NCBI RefSeq assembly: GCF_021513175.1
Contig: NZ_CP090953.1
Coordinates: 248,001 to 312,000 of the forward strand
Reading direction: 5' to 3'
Length of the DNA stretch: 64,000 bases
Source of the DNA: Sphingomonas sp. S2-65
GTDB lineage: Bacteria > Pseudomonadota > Alphaproteobacteria > Sphingomonadales > Sphingomonadaceae
Part shown: piece by piece, positions 54,974-64,000 of the stretch
How the letters are laid out: the number at the start of each line of letters is the position of its first letter
Position numbering within the stretch: position 1 is the stretch's first letter
Program-made: the position numbers and the translations under genes
The notes under the pieces: model-generated
Seen by the model: the letters and a program-made list of their open reading frames with translations, nothing else
The model's database searches: none
Told to the model about the DNA's origin: nothing

Positions 54974-55435
54974 TCACCAAGCTGGCGAAAACGTGTTGGA
55001 TTGGATTTCGTCGAGCCGCCTGCGCGTTGCTGGAGAGGTATTCGCAGGTAACCGGTCGAGCGGATAATATTCAGCGGTGGCAATCTCAGCGGGATCGGGC
55101 GTCGGCTGTTGCGTCGCCGTGGCCGAGAAGAAGTGGATCGTGTCGCGCTTGCCTTCGCCGCTGGAGACAAAATCGTGTAGAAACGTCAGGTCGTGCAGCT
55201 CGATGGCAAGCTCCTCCGTCACCTCACGCTGCGCGGCCTGATGGGGCGTTTCGCCGCGGCCGACCCCGCCGCCCGGCAACATCAGCATCTCGGCACCGTA
55301 TCGATGCTGCACAAGCAGGATGTTGGACCGGTCCGCAGAGTAGATCGCGACTTTGACGCCGAACGTCTTCGGCTTTGCGACACGCCAATAGATGCGCCGC
55401 GCCGCGTGCAGCACCGAATATACCTTCTTCTTCAT
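54974..55435 (-). CDS. NUDIX hydrolase
   Basis: 153 residues. The NUDIX box is present: GGVGRGET, then seven residues, then REVTEELAIE, with Ala where the consensus has Gly near the end. It hydrolyses a nucleoside diphosphate linked to an unknown group. A basic start MKKKVYSVLHAARRIYWRVAK precedes the domain. The ATG at 55435 overlaps the MFS stop (ATGA), which is why it is preferred over an in-frame start at 55525 inside the MFS gene. Confidence 0.87.
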   Translation of the reverse strand: MKKKVYSVLHAARRIYWRVAKPKTFGVKVAIYSADRSNILLVQHRYGAEMLMLPGGGVGRGETPHQAAQREVTEELAIELHDLTFLHDFVSSGEGKRDTIHFFSATATQQPTPDPAEIATAEYYPLDRLPANTSPATRRRLDEIQSNTFSPAW

Positions 55436-56625
55436 GAGGCTCTTTTCATCGAGAGGTTGAACGGGCTCGCGAGGCAGACACAGACGCCAAGAAGCCGCAT
55501 CGTCGCCGAAAAGGCGATGAGCCACGCCGGTCCCAGGAGATGAAGGACGGGGCCTGCGATGCCTGCGGCCACCGGGATCGGGAAATAGGTCAACACTCGG
55601 GAAGCCGCAACGGCCCGGCCCATTTCAGCAGGGCCGACGCAGAGTTGGCGGTGGGTATTGAATGCGGTGACGTTTACCGCACCAAGAAGGATCGTCGAAC
55701 CCCAAAGCAGCGCGAACGCCTGCGCTGACGGTGCGATTATCATCAGCGCAGTCAAACCCGAACATGCCAGCGTATTGACCGCGAGTAGGGCCGGGAGCGG
55801 CAGCCGCAGGGCGACCTTCGATGCGGCTGCGTGACCTGCGATCCCGAACACTCCTGCAGCAGCGAAGAACAGGCCGATCTGGTAGCTTCCGAGTTCGAAG
55901 CGCATGGCCAAGATGGCGACCACCGTCGACTGGAGCAGCGTGGTCGAGAAGTTAGAAAGCGCGAACGTCATGACTCCCGAGGCAAGCTCCGGGCGGGCGT
56001 GGATGATCGCGAAGCCGTCACGGATGCCCTGCAGCGTTCGGAGGGCCGTGCCTTTGCCCGCGCCAGGCGCGGACAGCGGCCAGAGCACCGCAAGGGCGCC
56101 GAGATAGAGTGCCGCGGAAAGCACGAAGACCAGGGCCGGTGGAAACGCCATGAGCAACCCGCCTCCAAGCGCGGGCATCAGGACCGAGTTGGTTTGATCC
56201 GCAGCGCCAAGGCGTACGTTGATGTCCAACAGCCGGTGCGGCGGGCAGCTATGTGCGACCAGTGCCTGGAACGCCGGGAGCTGGATTGCGGACAGCGACG
56301 AATTCAGAAAAAGCGCCAGATAGGTCAAGGGCAGCAATGCATCGACGCTGATCGTCCAAGCAATGCACAGTATGAACAATGCCGATCCAAAGAGCGTGAG
56401 TTTAGAAACCCGGGCCGAATCGAACCGGTCGGCCACCACGCCCCCGACCAGACCGACAGTGATCGCTGGCAGATGCGAAATGGCGAATGCGACAGCGGTC
56501 TGAACTGCTGAACCAGTGAGCGTATATATCGCCAGCGGTACCGCGGTACGATTTATCCAGCCCGACGCGGTGGCGAACGCGTTAGCCGCTACTAGCCTGC
56601 CACCATAGTCGTGCTGATCGGGCAT
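55432..56625 (-). CDS. MFS transporter
   Basis: 397 residues with about 12 hydrophobic helices. The loop GGVVADRFDSARVSK between helices 2 and 3 is the MFS motif A (consensus GxxxDRxGRR). Overall it resembles EntS/MFS_3-type exporters of small molecules. It is the first gene of the cassette; AGGTG stands close before the ATG at 56625. The substrate is unknown. The coding sequence is visibly less GC-rich than the flanking housekeeping genes, which suggests later acquisition. Confidence 0.88.
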   Translation of the reverse strand: MPDQHDYGGRLVAANAFATASGWINRTAVPLAIYTLTGSAVQTAVAFAISHLPAITVGLVGGVVADRFDSARVSKLTLFGSALFILCIAWTISVDALLPLTYLALFLNSSLSAIQLPAFQALVAHSCPPHRLLDINVRLGAADQTNSVLMPALGGGLLMAFPPALVFVLSAALYLGALAVLWPLSAPGAGKGTALRTLQGIRDGFAIIHARPELASGVMTFALSNFSTTLLQSTVVAILAMRFELGSYQIGLFFAAAGVFGIAGHAAASKVALRLPLPALLAVNTLACSGLTALMIIAPSAQAFALLWGSTILLGAVNVTAFNTHRQLCVGPAEMGRAVAASRVLTYFPIPVAAGIAGPVLHLLGPAWLIAFSATMRLLGVCVCLASPFNLSMKRAS

Positions 56626-56792
56626 AGTTCACCTCGCAGCGGATATCGAGTGTCTCGACAATTGCTCCAGTAGAGGCGACCTTATATTCGGCTAAACCTA
56701 ATACGGTCGTGAGAGAAGTAAATAGCATAGTGGGCGCCGCATGTTCAAAATGGATAGAACATAAAGAGAATAGACCTTCGGATGCGGCAGCA

Positions 56793-58190
56793 TCAATCGC
56801 GCGGCATGACGATGAATTGTTCGAAGCGGCCCTCTGGACCGGGTTCGGCATAGGTGATCGCCACGAGGTGCTGCCCGGCATAGGTGATGCCGTAGTTGCG
56901 GTTGACGAAGCCGCCGCGGAGCCGTGGCTTGCCGAGCGGCACGAAGGCCTGCGGCTCACCCAATGCGCCGAGGCTCGCCCGATAATCGGCGGTGGCGGTG
57001 GCGTCGAAATAGTAAGCCGCGTCCTGCGTCAGCAGCGAGCGGTCCAGCGTGCCGGCGCGGAGCTGGTCGTAGAGCTTGCGCGCGAGTGCGTCGCGCGTCT
57101 GGTCGAGCGACGGGGTTGCGGCTTGGGCGGAGGGGTAGAGGAGGTCGGTGATCCCATCGGTGATCGTGCCTTGGACATTGCCGAAGTCGGCGTTGACCAG
57201 CGCGACCACGGCGTAGCGCTTATCGGGGATCACCAGGTTTTCGGAAAGGAAGCCGACGGCTTCGCCGCCGTGCGACACGGTGGGCGTGCCGTCATGTTCG
57301 CCAAGGCTGACGCCGAGGCCGTAGTGCGATGGGCTGCCGTCGGCGAGCCGGACTTCGGTCTCCTGTTCCTTCCAGTCGTCCGGCGCGAGCACGCTCCGGT
57401 CGATGCGGGCGATGTCCCATTTGGCGAGGTCGCTGGCGGTCATCGCGAGTTCGCCTGCCGCCCAGAGCCAGCCGGGAGCGGCGGGTTTGGCCGGCCGGAC
57501 CGGGCCGAGCGCGAAGCGGTGAGTGGGCTGGGGGAAGCCCTTGCCGATCGCCTTGTCCTGATCGATCGGGTGCATGCCAAGCGGCTTGAAGATCCTGGCG
57601 TCGAGATAGGCCATCAGCTTCATGCCCGAGACCTTCTCGACGATCATGCCGGCAATGACATAGCCCGTGTTCGAATATTGCCACGCGCTGCCGGGTTCGA
57701 AATCGAGCGGCTTCTTGCCCCAGCGATCGACGATGCCCTGCGGGGTCGTCGGCTTCTCCATCGCGGCGAAGCTGTAGTCCTGCGGCCAGTAATCCTGGAG
57801 CCCGGCGGTGTGGCTGAGCAGCTGGCGGATGGTGATGCGGTCGGCGCCAGAGACCTCTGGAAGGTATTTCGCGACCTTGTCGTCGAGGTCGAGCTTGCTT
57901 TCATCCTCGAGCAGCAGAACCGCGGCGGCGGTGAACTGCTTGGATACCGAGGCGATCGGGTATCTGGCGTCGGCGGTGGTGCGGGGCAGGCCGGGGCCCT
58001 GGTCGCCATACGCCTTGGCATAGACGATCTTGCCGTCGCGGACGATCGCGATCGACGCGGAGGGAACTTGAGCGCCGGCGAGTGCCTGAGCCACGATCTG
58101 GTCCACCCGGGCAGTCTGATCGGGCGTGAGCGTTTGTGCAGCGGCGGGCGTTGCGAACAGCAGGGCAGCGGCGAGGGCGGTGCGGATCAT
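56793..58190 (-). CDS. Secreted serine hydrolase of the class C beta-lactamase / penicillin-binding family
   Basis: 465 residues with a signal peptide (MIRTALAAALLFATPAAAQ). Catalytic SxxK is SVSKQF near residue 82, YSN follows in WQYSNTGYV, and the third motif is SHGGEAVGF, with HGG in place of KTG. A C-terminal extension of about 110 residues has a lipocalin-like character. Such proteins are usually D-aminopeptidases or esterases and only sometimes beta-lactamases. The start at 58190 fits the signal peptide. It follows the DUF6481 gene by 50 bases. Confidence 0.88.
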   Translation of the reverse strand: MIRTALAAALLFATPAAAQTLTPDQTARVDQIVAQALAGAQVPSASIAIVRDGKIVYAKAYGDQGPGLPRTTADARYPIASVSKQFTAAAVLLLEDESKLDLDDKVAKYLPEVSGADRITIRQLLSHTAGLQDYWPQDYSFAAMEKPTTPQGIVDRWGKKPLDFEPGSAWQYSNTGYVIAGMIVEKVSGMKLMAYLDARIFKPLGMHPIDQDKAIGKGFPQPTHRFALGPVRPAKPAAPGWLWAAGELAMTASDLAKWDIARIDRSVLAPDDWKEQETEVRLADGSPSHYGLGVSLGEHDGTPTVSHGGEAVGFLSENLVIPDKRYAVVALVNADFGNVQGTITDGITDLLYPSAQAATPSLDQTRDALARKLYDQLRAGTLDRSLLTQDAAYYFDATATADYRASLGALGEPQAFVPLGKPRLRGGFVNRNYGITYAGQHLVAITYAEPGPEGRFEQFIVMPRD

Positions 58191-58240
58191 CGGGGCTCCA
58201 GGAAGAGGAGCCCCGACCATAGGCAATCCGCCGTGACGCG

Positions 58241-58603
58241 TCATCCAGCTTTGGAACGTGCCTTGCGGGCGGCATAGCGCGCGTCGCGAAGTGCCTTCAG
58301 TTCGGCAGCGGTAGGGGGCGCCTTTGCCTTGCGGTCTGCCTCTGCCTGGGCCTTTTCCTCTTCGAGGCGGGCCTTTTCGGCTTCGATCGCAGCCAGCTTG
58401 TCGGCCTTTTCCTGCGCGATCGCGGCGCGCTTGGCTTCACGCTTCGCCTCTTCCTCGGCTTCGCGCGCGAGACGCGCGGCCTGACGCTCGGCGAGCTCGG
58501 CGGGATCGAGCTTCGGCTGCGCCTTCAGGCGGTCGAGCGCCTTCTTCTTAGCCTCTGCGGCGAGGGCGGCGCGGTCTTGGAAGGTCGGTACTTTGTAGCC
58601 CAT
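58241..58603 (-). CDS. DUF6481 family coiled-coil protein
   Basis: 120 residues, highly charged Ala/Glu/Lys/Arg-rich helix from about 10 to 95 (AREAEEEAKREAKRAAIAQE), beginning MGYKVPTFQDRAALAAEAKK and ending ELKALRDARYAARKAR. This matches DUF6481 as I recall it. Function unknown; a coiled coil or nucleic-acid-associated helix is likely. It starts 11 bases after the rimO stop on the same strand, so it is probably cotranscribed. Confidence 0.82.
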   Translation of the reverse strand: MGYKVPTFQDRAALAAEAKKKALDRLKAQPKLDPAELAERQAARLAREAEEEAKREAKRAAIAQEKADKLAAIEAEKARLEEEKAQAEADRKAKAPPTAAELKALRDARYAARKARSKAG

Positions 58604-58614
58604 GTAGTCTCACA

Positions 58615-59958
58615 TTAGTTGGGAAGGGGAACGCCGAACAAGTCATGTTCGTCGGCGTCTTCGATCTCGACCCGGACGATATCGCCCTGGACGAGGTGGC
58701 CGGCGTCCCTAAGGAACACCTGACCGTCGATTTCGGGTGCATCGGCCTGCGAACGCCCGGTGGCGCCGCCACCGTCCTCGGGATCACCGACCTCGTCGAT
58801 GATCACTTCTAGGGTGCGGCCGATCTTGGCCTGAAGCTTGGCGGCGGAGATCGCCGCAGTCTTCTCCATGATGCGGGCGTAGCGCTCTTCCTTGACTTCC
58901 TCGGGCACGGCGCCGGGCAGGTCGTTGGCGGGCGCGCCGTGGACCGGCTCGAAGCGGAAGGCGCCGACTCGGTCGAGCTGGGCTTCGTCGAGCCAGTCGA
59001 GCAGGTATTGGAAGTCGGCCTCGGTCTCGCCGGGGAAGCCGACGACGAAGGTCGAGCGGATCGTGATGTTTGGCGCGATGGAACGCCAGTGGCGAAGACG
59101 ATCGAGCACTTTGGCGTCGTTGGCCGGCCGCTTCATCGTGCGCAGCACCGAGGGGCTGGCATGCTGGAAGGGAATGTCGAGATAGGGGAGGATCAGCCCC
59201 TGCGCCATCAGCGGGATGACCTGATCGACATGTGGATAGGGGTAGACATAGTGGAGACGTACCCAGGGGGCGATCTTGCCGAGCTCGCGGGCGAGGTCGG
59301 TCATGTGGGGGACGACGCTCTCGCCCTTCCACATGCGCGGCTCCTTGCGGATGTCGATGCCGTAGGCCGAGGTGTCCTGGCTGATGACCAGCAGTTCCTT
59401 GGTGCCGGCCTCGACCAGCTTCTCGGCTTCGCGCAGGATCGCGTCGGGGCGGCGGCTGACCAGATCGCCACGCAATGCCGGAATGATGCAGAAGGAGCAG
59501 CGGTGGTTGCAGCCCTCCGAAATCTTGAGATAGCTGTAGTGGCGCGGCGTGAGCTTGAGCCCGCTGTCGGGCACCAAATTGACGAAGGGCGAGGGCGGCA
59601 TCGGTGCCGCCTGGTGCACCGCGCCGACCACGTCCTCATATTGGTGCGCGCCGGTGACGGCGAGGATGTTGGGGAAGCGGGCCCGGATGACCTCGGCTTC
59701 CTTCCCCATGCAGCCCGTGACGATGACTCGGCCGTTTTCGGCCATCGCCTCGCCGATCGCCTCAAGCGATTCCTCCTTGGCGGAGTCGAGGAAGCCGCAG
59801 GTGTTGACCAGCACGACCGCGGCCCCGGCATAGTCGGGCGACATCGCATAGCCGTCGCTGCGCAGCTTGGTGAGGATGCGTTCGCTGTCCACCAGGTTCT
59901 TGGGACAGCCGAGCGACACCATCCCAACCTTGGGGGCTTCAGGAAGTTTGGTTGCCAT
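58615..59958 (-). CDS. rimO: Ribosomal protein S12 methylthiotransferase RimO
   Basis: 447 residues; adds a methylthio group to an Asp of ribosomal protein S12. N-terminal cluster cysteines are in [20 protein letters not shown] and TGCMGKE; the radical-SAM motif is CNHRCSFC near residue 148; a TRAM domain ends the protein. The specific RimO call (over MiaB) rests on the [13 protein letters not shown] start and the GDLVSRRP segment. The start at 59958 is clear. Confidence 0.96.
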   Translation of the reverse strand: MATKLPEAPKVGMVSLGCPKNLVDSERILTKLRSDGYAMSPDYAGAAVVLVNTCGFLDSAKEESLEAIGEAMAENGRVIVTGCMGKEAEVIRARFPNILAVTGAHQYEDVVGAVHQAAPMPPSPFVNLVPDSGLKLTPRHYSYLKISEGCNHRCSFCIIPALRGDLVSRRPDAILREAEKLVEAGTKELLVISQDTSAYGIDIRKEPRMWKGESVVPHMTDLARELGKIAPWVRLHYVYPYPHVDQVIPLMAQGLILPYLDIPFQHASPSVLRTMKRPANDAKVLDRLRHWRSIAPNITIRSTFVVGFPGETEADFQYLLDWLDEAQLDRVGAFRFEPVHGAPANDLPGAVPEEVKEERYARIMEKTAAISAAKLQAKIGRTLEVIIDEVGDPEDGGGATGRSQADAPEIDGQVFLRDAGHLVQGDIVRVEIEDADEHDLFGVPLPN

Positions 59959-60044
59959 GATTGCGGCGCGACATAAGGATTTCTGAGGAAATTGCTAGTG
60001 ATGGTGGCGCGGTCGCCGGCCAATGCTCGACGAAACGATGAGGA

Positions 60045-60407
60045 TCAGGAGGCCATCGGCGCGCGGAACAGGAAGAAGGCGCCAGCCGCGATCAGTGCGA
60101 AGCCGATCAGGTGGTTAGGCGTGACACGCTGGCCGAGATACAGCACCGAGAACACCGCGAAGACCGCGAGGGTGATGACTTCCTGCATCCCCTTGAGCTG
60201 TGCGGCCGAATATAGGCTGCTGCCCCAGCGGTTGGCGGGCACGGCTAGGCAGTATTCGAAGAAGGCGATGCCCCAGCTCACCAGGATCACCGCCAGCAGC
60301 GGCTTGTCCTTGAACTTCAGGTGCCCGTACCAGGCGAAGGTCATCAGGATGTTCGAGCCGACCAGCATCAGGATCGGCAGCAGGCGAGCGAAGAGCGTTG
60401 CAGTCAT
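60045..60407 (-). CDS. DUF486 / DMT-family small membrane protein
   Basis: 120 residues, four predicted helices (LLPILMLVGSNILMTFAWYG; AVILVSWGIAFFEYCLAVP; ITLAVFAVFSVLYLG; LIGFALIAAGAFFLF). The segment FEYCLAVPANRWG is the DUF486 hallmark. It is a distant relative of drug/metabolite transporters; the substrate is unknown. It lies between the potassium channel (30 bases upstream) and rimO on the same strand. Confidence 0.88.
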   Translation of the reverse strand: MTATLFARLLPILMLVGSNILMTFAWYGHLKFKDKPLLAVILVSWGIAFFEYCLAVPANRWGSSLYSAAQLKGMQEVITLAVFAVFSVLYLGQRVTPNHLIGFALIAAGAFFLFRAPMAS

Positions 60408-60437
60408 GGCGCGACCATGTCGCGCGCGGCGGCGCCG

Positions 60438-61460
60438 TCAAGCTGCGGCGCGGGGGGTGGCGACGATCTCTATGACGGTGTCGCCGGCCCGCAGCGCCGT
60501 AGCTTCGGGATCTGCGAAGCTGTGCGGCTTGCCGTCGCGGCGGAGCTGGACGCCCAGTCCGCTGGCGATGGCGGCGAGCGGCTTGCCGATCTCCTCGGGG
60601 CGGACGAGACGCTCCCTCAGGGCGACGTTGCCGTGCGCCGAGGCGAGGTCGGCGAGATAGGCGGCGATGTTGGTGCCGGTGCACGAGCTGGCGAGCAGCA
60701 GCCCGGCGAAGCTGACCGGGTTGATCACCGTGGTCGCCCCGGCGGCGTGCGCGGGAAACTCATTGTCCTCGTTGCGGACGATGACGCTGATCGGAAGGTC
60801 GGGCGCCAGGTGGCGCGCAGTGAGGGTGATGAGGATCGACGTATCGTCACGGCCCGCCGCGACGATCATCGCCTCGGCCTGGCTGACGCGAACGTCCTCG
60901 AGTATCTGGTCGCGGGTGGCGTCGCCCTCGAGCACCGTGCAGCCACAGGCATGCGCGCGGGCGATCGCCTGGGGATCGGCGTCCACGACGACGAACTTGT
61001 CGGGCGCGGCGCCGCGGGCGATCAACTCGTCGACTGCCTCGGACCCGGTCTTGCCGAACCCGGCGATGACGATGTGGCCGCGAAGATTTTGCTGGATGAT
61101 CGTCATGCGCCATTTGTCCCAGGTACGCTTGAGCACGAAATTATAGGCGGTGCCGAGGAAAAGCAGCACCACGAAGATGCGGATCGGCGTCACCACCAGT
61201 GCGTCGAACATCCGTGCGGCTGTGCTGACCGGCACGATGTCGCCATAGCCAGTGGTCGTGATCGAGATCGACGTGAAGTAGAGAATGTCGAGGAAGCTGA
61301 CCTGGCCGTCGGCGGTGTCCTTGAGGCCGTCGCGTTCGATCCAGTGAACCCCGATCGCCAGCGCGAGTAGCGCCAGCACCGCCGCAACGCGCCAGCCGAT
61401 CGCCAGCCACACCGGCAAGCTTGACTTGCGCTTGAGCGTGCCGGGCTGGAGCGCCCGCAT
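60438..61460 (-). CDS. Two-helix potassium channel with RCK/TrkA domain
   Basis: 340 residues. Two membrane helices flank a pore with filter TTTGYGDI near residue 76. A Rossmann TrkA-N domain begins GHIVIAGFGKTGSEAV near residue 127 (GxGxxG nucleotide binding), and a TrkA-C-like end follows (RAGDTVIEIV). It resembles MthK- or Kch-type ligand-gated channels. Its ATG shares one base with the stop of the NlpD-like gene (61460), suggesting coupled expression of an envelope-linked pair. Confidence 0.92.
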   Translation of the reverse strand: MRALQPGTLKRKSSLPVWLAIGWRVAAVLALLALAIGVHWIERDGLKDTADGQVSFLDILYFTSISITTTGYGDIVPVSTAARMFDALVVTPIRIFVVLLFLGTAYNFVLKRTWDKWRMTIIQQNLRGHIVIAGFGKTGSEAVDELIARGAAPDKFVVVDADPQAIARAHACGCTVLEGDATRDQILEDVRVSQAEAMIVAAGRDDTSILITLTARHLAPDLPISVIVRNEDNEFPAHAAGATTVINPVSFAGLLLASSCTGTNIAAYLADLASAHGNVALRERLVRPEEIGKPLAAIASGLGVQLRRDGKPHSFADPEATALRAGDTVIEIVATPRAAA

Positions 61461-62554
61461 CAGCGCGCCGGCAGCCGCGTCAGCGGGTCGACGGGGGTGC
61501 GGCCCTGGCGGATCTCGAAATGAAGCTCCGGACGGTCGGCGAAGCCCGAATTGCCGGAGCGGGCGATGGTCTGACCCTTGCGCACCGCCTGACCACGCTG
61601 GACGAGCAACTGGCCTGCATGGCCATAGACGCTGGTCATGCCGTTGCCGTGCTTGAGAATGACCAGACCGCCAAGCGCGGGCACGTCGCTGCCGACATAG
61701 GCGACGACGCCGTCGGCGGCTGCGAGCACGGGGGTGTCGAGTGGCACGGCGATCTTGATTCCGTCATTGCGCTCGCCGCTGCGGCCTGGGCCGAAACGGC
61801 GCACGATCCGGCCGGACACCGGCCAGGCGAGCAGGCCGGTGGTGCGCCTTGCGGGTGCGGCGACCGGCGTGGTCGAGGGCAGGATCCGAGCCGAGGAAGC
61901 GGTGGGCTTGGCGGGGGCGGCATTAACGGCGAGCGCGGGTTCGCCGCCGGTCAGGATGTCGTCGATGTCGATATGAAAGCGCGCGGCGCGCTGTTCGAGC
62001 GTTTCGGGGCCGGTCGTGGGGATCAGCAAGCGCTGCCCGGTACGCAGGATGTAGGGCTCGGTAAGCGCGTTCGCCGAAACGATCCGCGACCATTCCACGA
62101 CGTACGCACGCGCGATGGCGATGCCGCTCTCGCCGGTCCGGACGAGATGATAGCGGCCGCCCGGGATGCTCAGCCGCTGGCCGGCACGGATGACATAAGG
62201 GGCGGGGATGGCGTTGGCGCGGGCGATCGCCTCGGACGCGGCACCCGTCTTCGCAGCGATCGAGCGGAGCGAGTCGCCGGACTGAACAACGTAGGTGGAA
62301 TTGGGCACCTGCCGGGCGTCCGGAACGACGCGGCGCGCTTCCCAGGCGGGGGGCGGGGCCGGGAGGGCGCGGACGTCCTGCTCGAGCGTCTGACGTTCGT
62401 AGCGGTCCTCCTGCGGCGGCCGCGCATCGCGATCCCGCTGAGCCTGCCGCGGAGGCGGAGCTTCACGGGCGGCCGACGAATAGCCAGACGGCGGGATGCA
62501 TCCCGCCAGCGCAGCACCGGCCACGGCGAGCGCCGCCTGCCGGTATGATTTCAT
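61460..62554 (-). CDS. NlpD-like lipoprotein: two LysM domains and a degenerate M23 domain
   Basis: 364 residues: lipobox LAGC (AVAGAALAGC), two LysM repeats (YVVQSGDSLRSIAAK near residue 91; LVRTGESGIAIA near residue 138), then an M23-type domain. The usual first zinc site (HxGxD context) reads NDGIKIAVP, so His and Asp are replaced by Asn and Lys, although SVYGHAG and ELHFEI remain. It is therefore probably an inactive LytM factor that activates amidases, like E. coli NlpD. ATG at 62563 is an alternative start. surE is directly upstream. Confidence 0.9.
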   Translation of the reverse strand: MKSYRQAALAVAGAALAGCIPPSGYSSAAREAPPPRQAQRDRDARPPQEDRYERQTLEQDVRALPAPPPAWEARRVVPDARQVPNSTYVVQSGDSLRSIAAKTGAASEAIARANAIPAPYVIRAGQRLSIPGGRYHLVRTGESGIAIARAYVVEWSRIVSANALTEPYILRTGQRLLIPTTGPETLEQRAARFHIDIDDILTGGEPALAVNAAPAKPTASSARILPSTTPVAAPARRTTGLLAWPVSGRIVRRFGPGRSGERNDGIKIAVPLDTPVLAAADGVVAYVGSDVPALGGLVILKHGNGMTSVYGHAGQLLVQRGQAVRKGQTIARSGNSGFADRPELHFEIRQGRTPVDPLTRLPAR

Positions 62555-62567
62555 CCCCCACATGGCG

Positions 62568-63331
62568 TTAACTATAGACGGATTTCAACCTGTCGAGCGA
62601 GTCCCTGTGCGTAAGGTCGAGCTGAAGCGGCGTGACGGTGACATAGCCCCGTTCGATCGCTTCCAGATCGGTGTCGGCGCCGGGTGTCTGCGGGGAGCTT
62701 CCCATCGCCAGCCAGTAGTAATCGAAGCCGCGCGGGTCGGTGCGCCGTTCCACGCCAACGCGGCCATAGTCGCGCAGCCCCTGCGACACGACCCTGATCC
62801 CCTCGACTGCGTCAGGAGCGACCGGGGGGAAGTTGATGTTGACCAATGTGCGCGGCGCCCATTCCATCGCCAGCAGCGGGTGGAGTGCGCGCTCACCCCA
62901 GGCTTCGGCGGCGGCGAACGAAACCTTGTCGCCTGCGCCGGTGCGGGCGTAACGCTGGCTGAGCGCGACCGAACGGATGCCGGCCAGGGCGCCTTCCATC
63001 GCGGCGGACACGGTGCCCGAGTAGCTGACATCCTCTGCCAGGTTGCCGCCGCGGTTGATGCCGGACAGAATCAGGTCGGGCTTGTTGTCCTTCATCGCCT
63101 CGGCAAGCGCGAACATCACGCAATCGGTGGGCGTGCCGTGCACCGCATAGCGGTTCTCCGCATGGCGGCGGACGCGGAACGGCTCGGTCAAGGACAGCGA
63201 GCGGCCCTTGCCCGACTGCTCGTCGGCCGGCGCAATGACGGTGATGTCGTCCGAGATCGTCCGCGCCAGCGCTTCGAGCAGCGCCAGCCCGCGGGCATGG
63301 TAGCCATCGTCGTTGGTGAGGAGGATCCGCA

Positions 63332-63332
<1 letters not shown>
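62568..63332 (-). CDS. surE: 5'/3'-nucleotidase SurE
   Basis: 254 residues; metal-dependent survival protein that dephosphorylates nucleotides. The Asp-Asp metal site is at the start (RILLTNDDGYHARGL), with Ser in GKGRSLS and Asn in SGINRGGNLAEDVSYSGTVSAA. The ATG at 63332 overlaps the serS stop by one base. The frame stays open upstream without family character. The neighbour order serS-surE-nlpD resembles surE-(pcm)-nlpD of other proteobacteria, but pcm is absent. Confidence 0.97.

Positions 63333-64000
<668 letters not shown>

Overview
The window is GC-rich, densely coded chromosomal DNA from an alphaproteobacterium, most likely a sphingomonad (Sphingomonas or a close relative). The evidence is the gene order (ppiD-trpE, trpG-trpD-trpC-moaC-moeA-lexA next to comEC), lineage-typical small families (KTSC, DUF6481, DUF4126, DUF2336, a CC0125/CC1285-like lipoprotein), a GTTC-N7-GTTC type SOS box in front of lexA, and many ATGA start/stop overlaps. 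The species assignment is inference. I see no transposase, integrase, prophage, CRISPR array or rRNA operon. The only RNA gene found is tRNA-Asn(GTT).

Layout. 1-3.1 kb: 3' part of addA (recombinational repair) and trxA. 3.2-5.4 kb: argJ, a glutathione transferase and a GFA-family protein on the minus strand. 5.6-9.7 kb: a secreted propeller-like protein, a small membrane protein and secA, closed by a strong bidirectional terminator. 9.8-12.3 kb: a lipoprotein and a purine-salvage pair (adenine deaminase plus phosphoribosyltransferase), then a KTSC protein. 12.4-16.8 kb: tRNA-Asn, nadK-moaA, and a cyclic-di-GMP protein coupled to a small unknown gene. 16.8-22.7 kb: mfd and sdhE, with recG divergent. 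22.7-26.7 kb: PilZ protein, tyrS, DUF4126, and a DOMON-like/NamZ pair. 26.8-30.5 kb: a nucleotidyltransferase-like membrane protein, a DUF2336 protein and a histidine-kinase-like protein without its phospho-acceptor histidine. 30.7-36.1 kb: a basic secreted protein, gltA, gltX and comEC. 36.1-47.1 kb: lexA, moeA, moaC, the trp genes and ppiD, with a PilZ protein, two small orphan genes and intergenic repeats between them. 47.2-54.0 kb: tpiA, a GGDEF-EAL protein, an M17 aminopeptidase and a membrane PQQ dehydrogenase. 54.0-56.6 kb: an accessory-looking three-gene cassette (unknown protein, NUDIX hydrolase, MFS exporter) with less GC-biased sequence. 56.8-64 kb: a secreted serine hydrolase, a DUF6481 protein, rimO, a DUF486 membrane protein, a potassium channel, an NlpD-like lipoprotein, surE and the 3' part of serS.

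How the genes fit together. Most of the window is housekeeping: DNA repair and SOS (addA, mfd, recG, lexA), protein export and folding (secA, ppiD, trxA), tryptophan synthesis, molybdenum cofactor (moaA, moaC, moeA), central metabolism (gltA, tpiA, nadK, gcd, sdhE), translation (tyrS, gltX, serS, rimO) and cell-wall turnover or stationary phase (NamZ-like, NlpD-like, SurE). Cyclic-di-GMP recurs: two GGDEF-EAL proteins and two PilZ proteins lie at four separate places.

The best candidates for undescribed biology are the DUF2336/pseudo-kinase pair (28.0-30.5 kb), the cassette at 54.0-56.6 kb and the nucleotidyltransferase-like membrane fusion at 26.8 kb. All three are inferences from the sequence alone.
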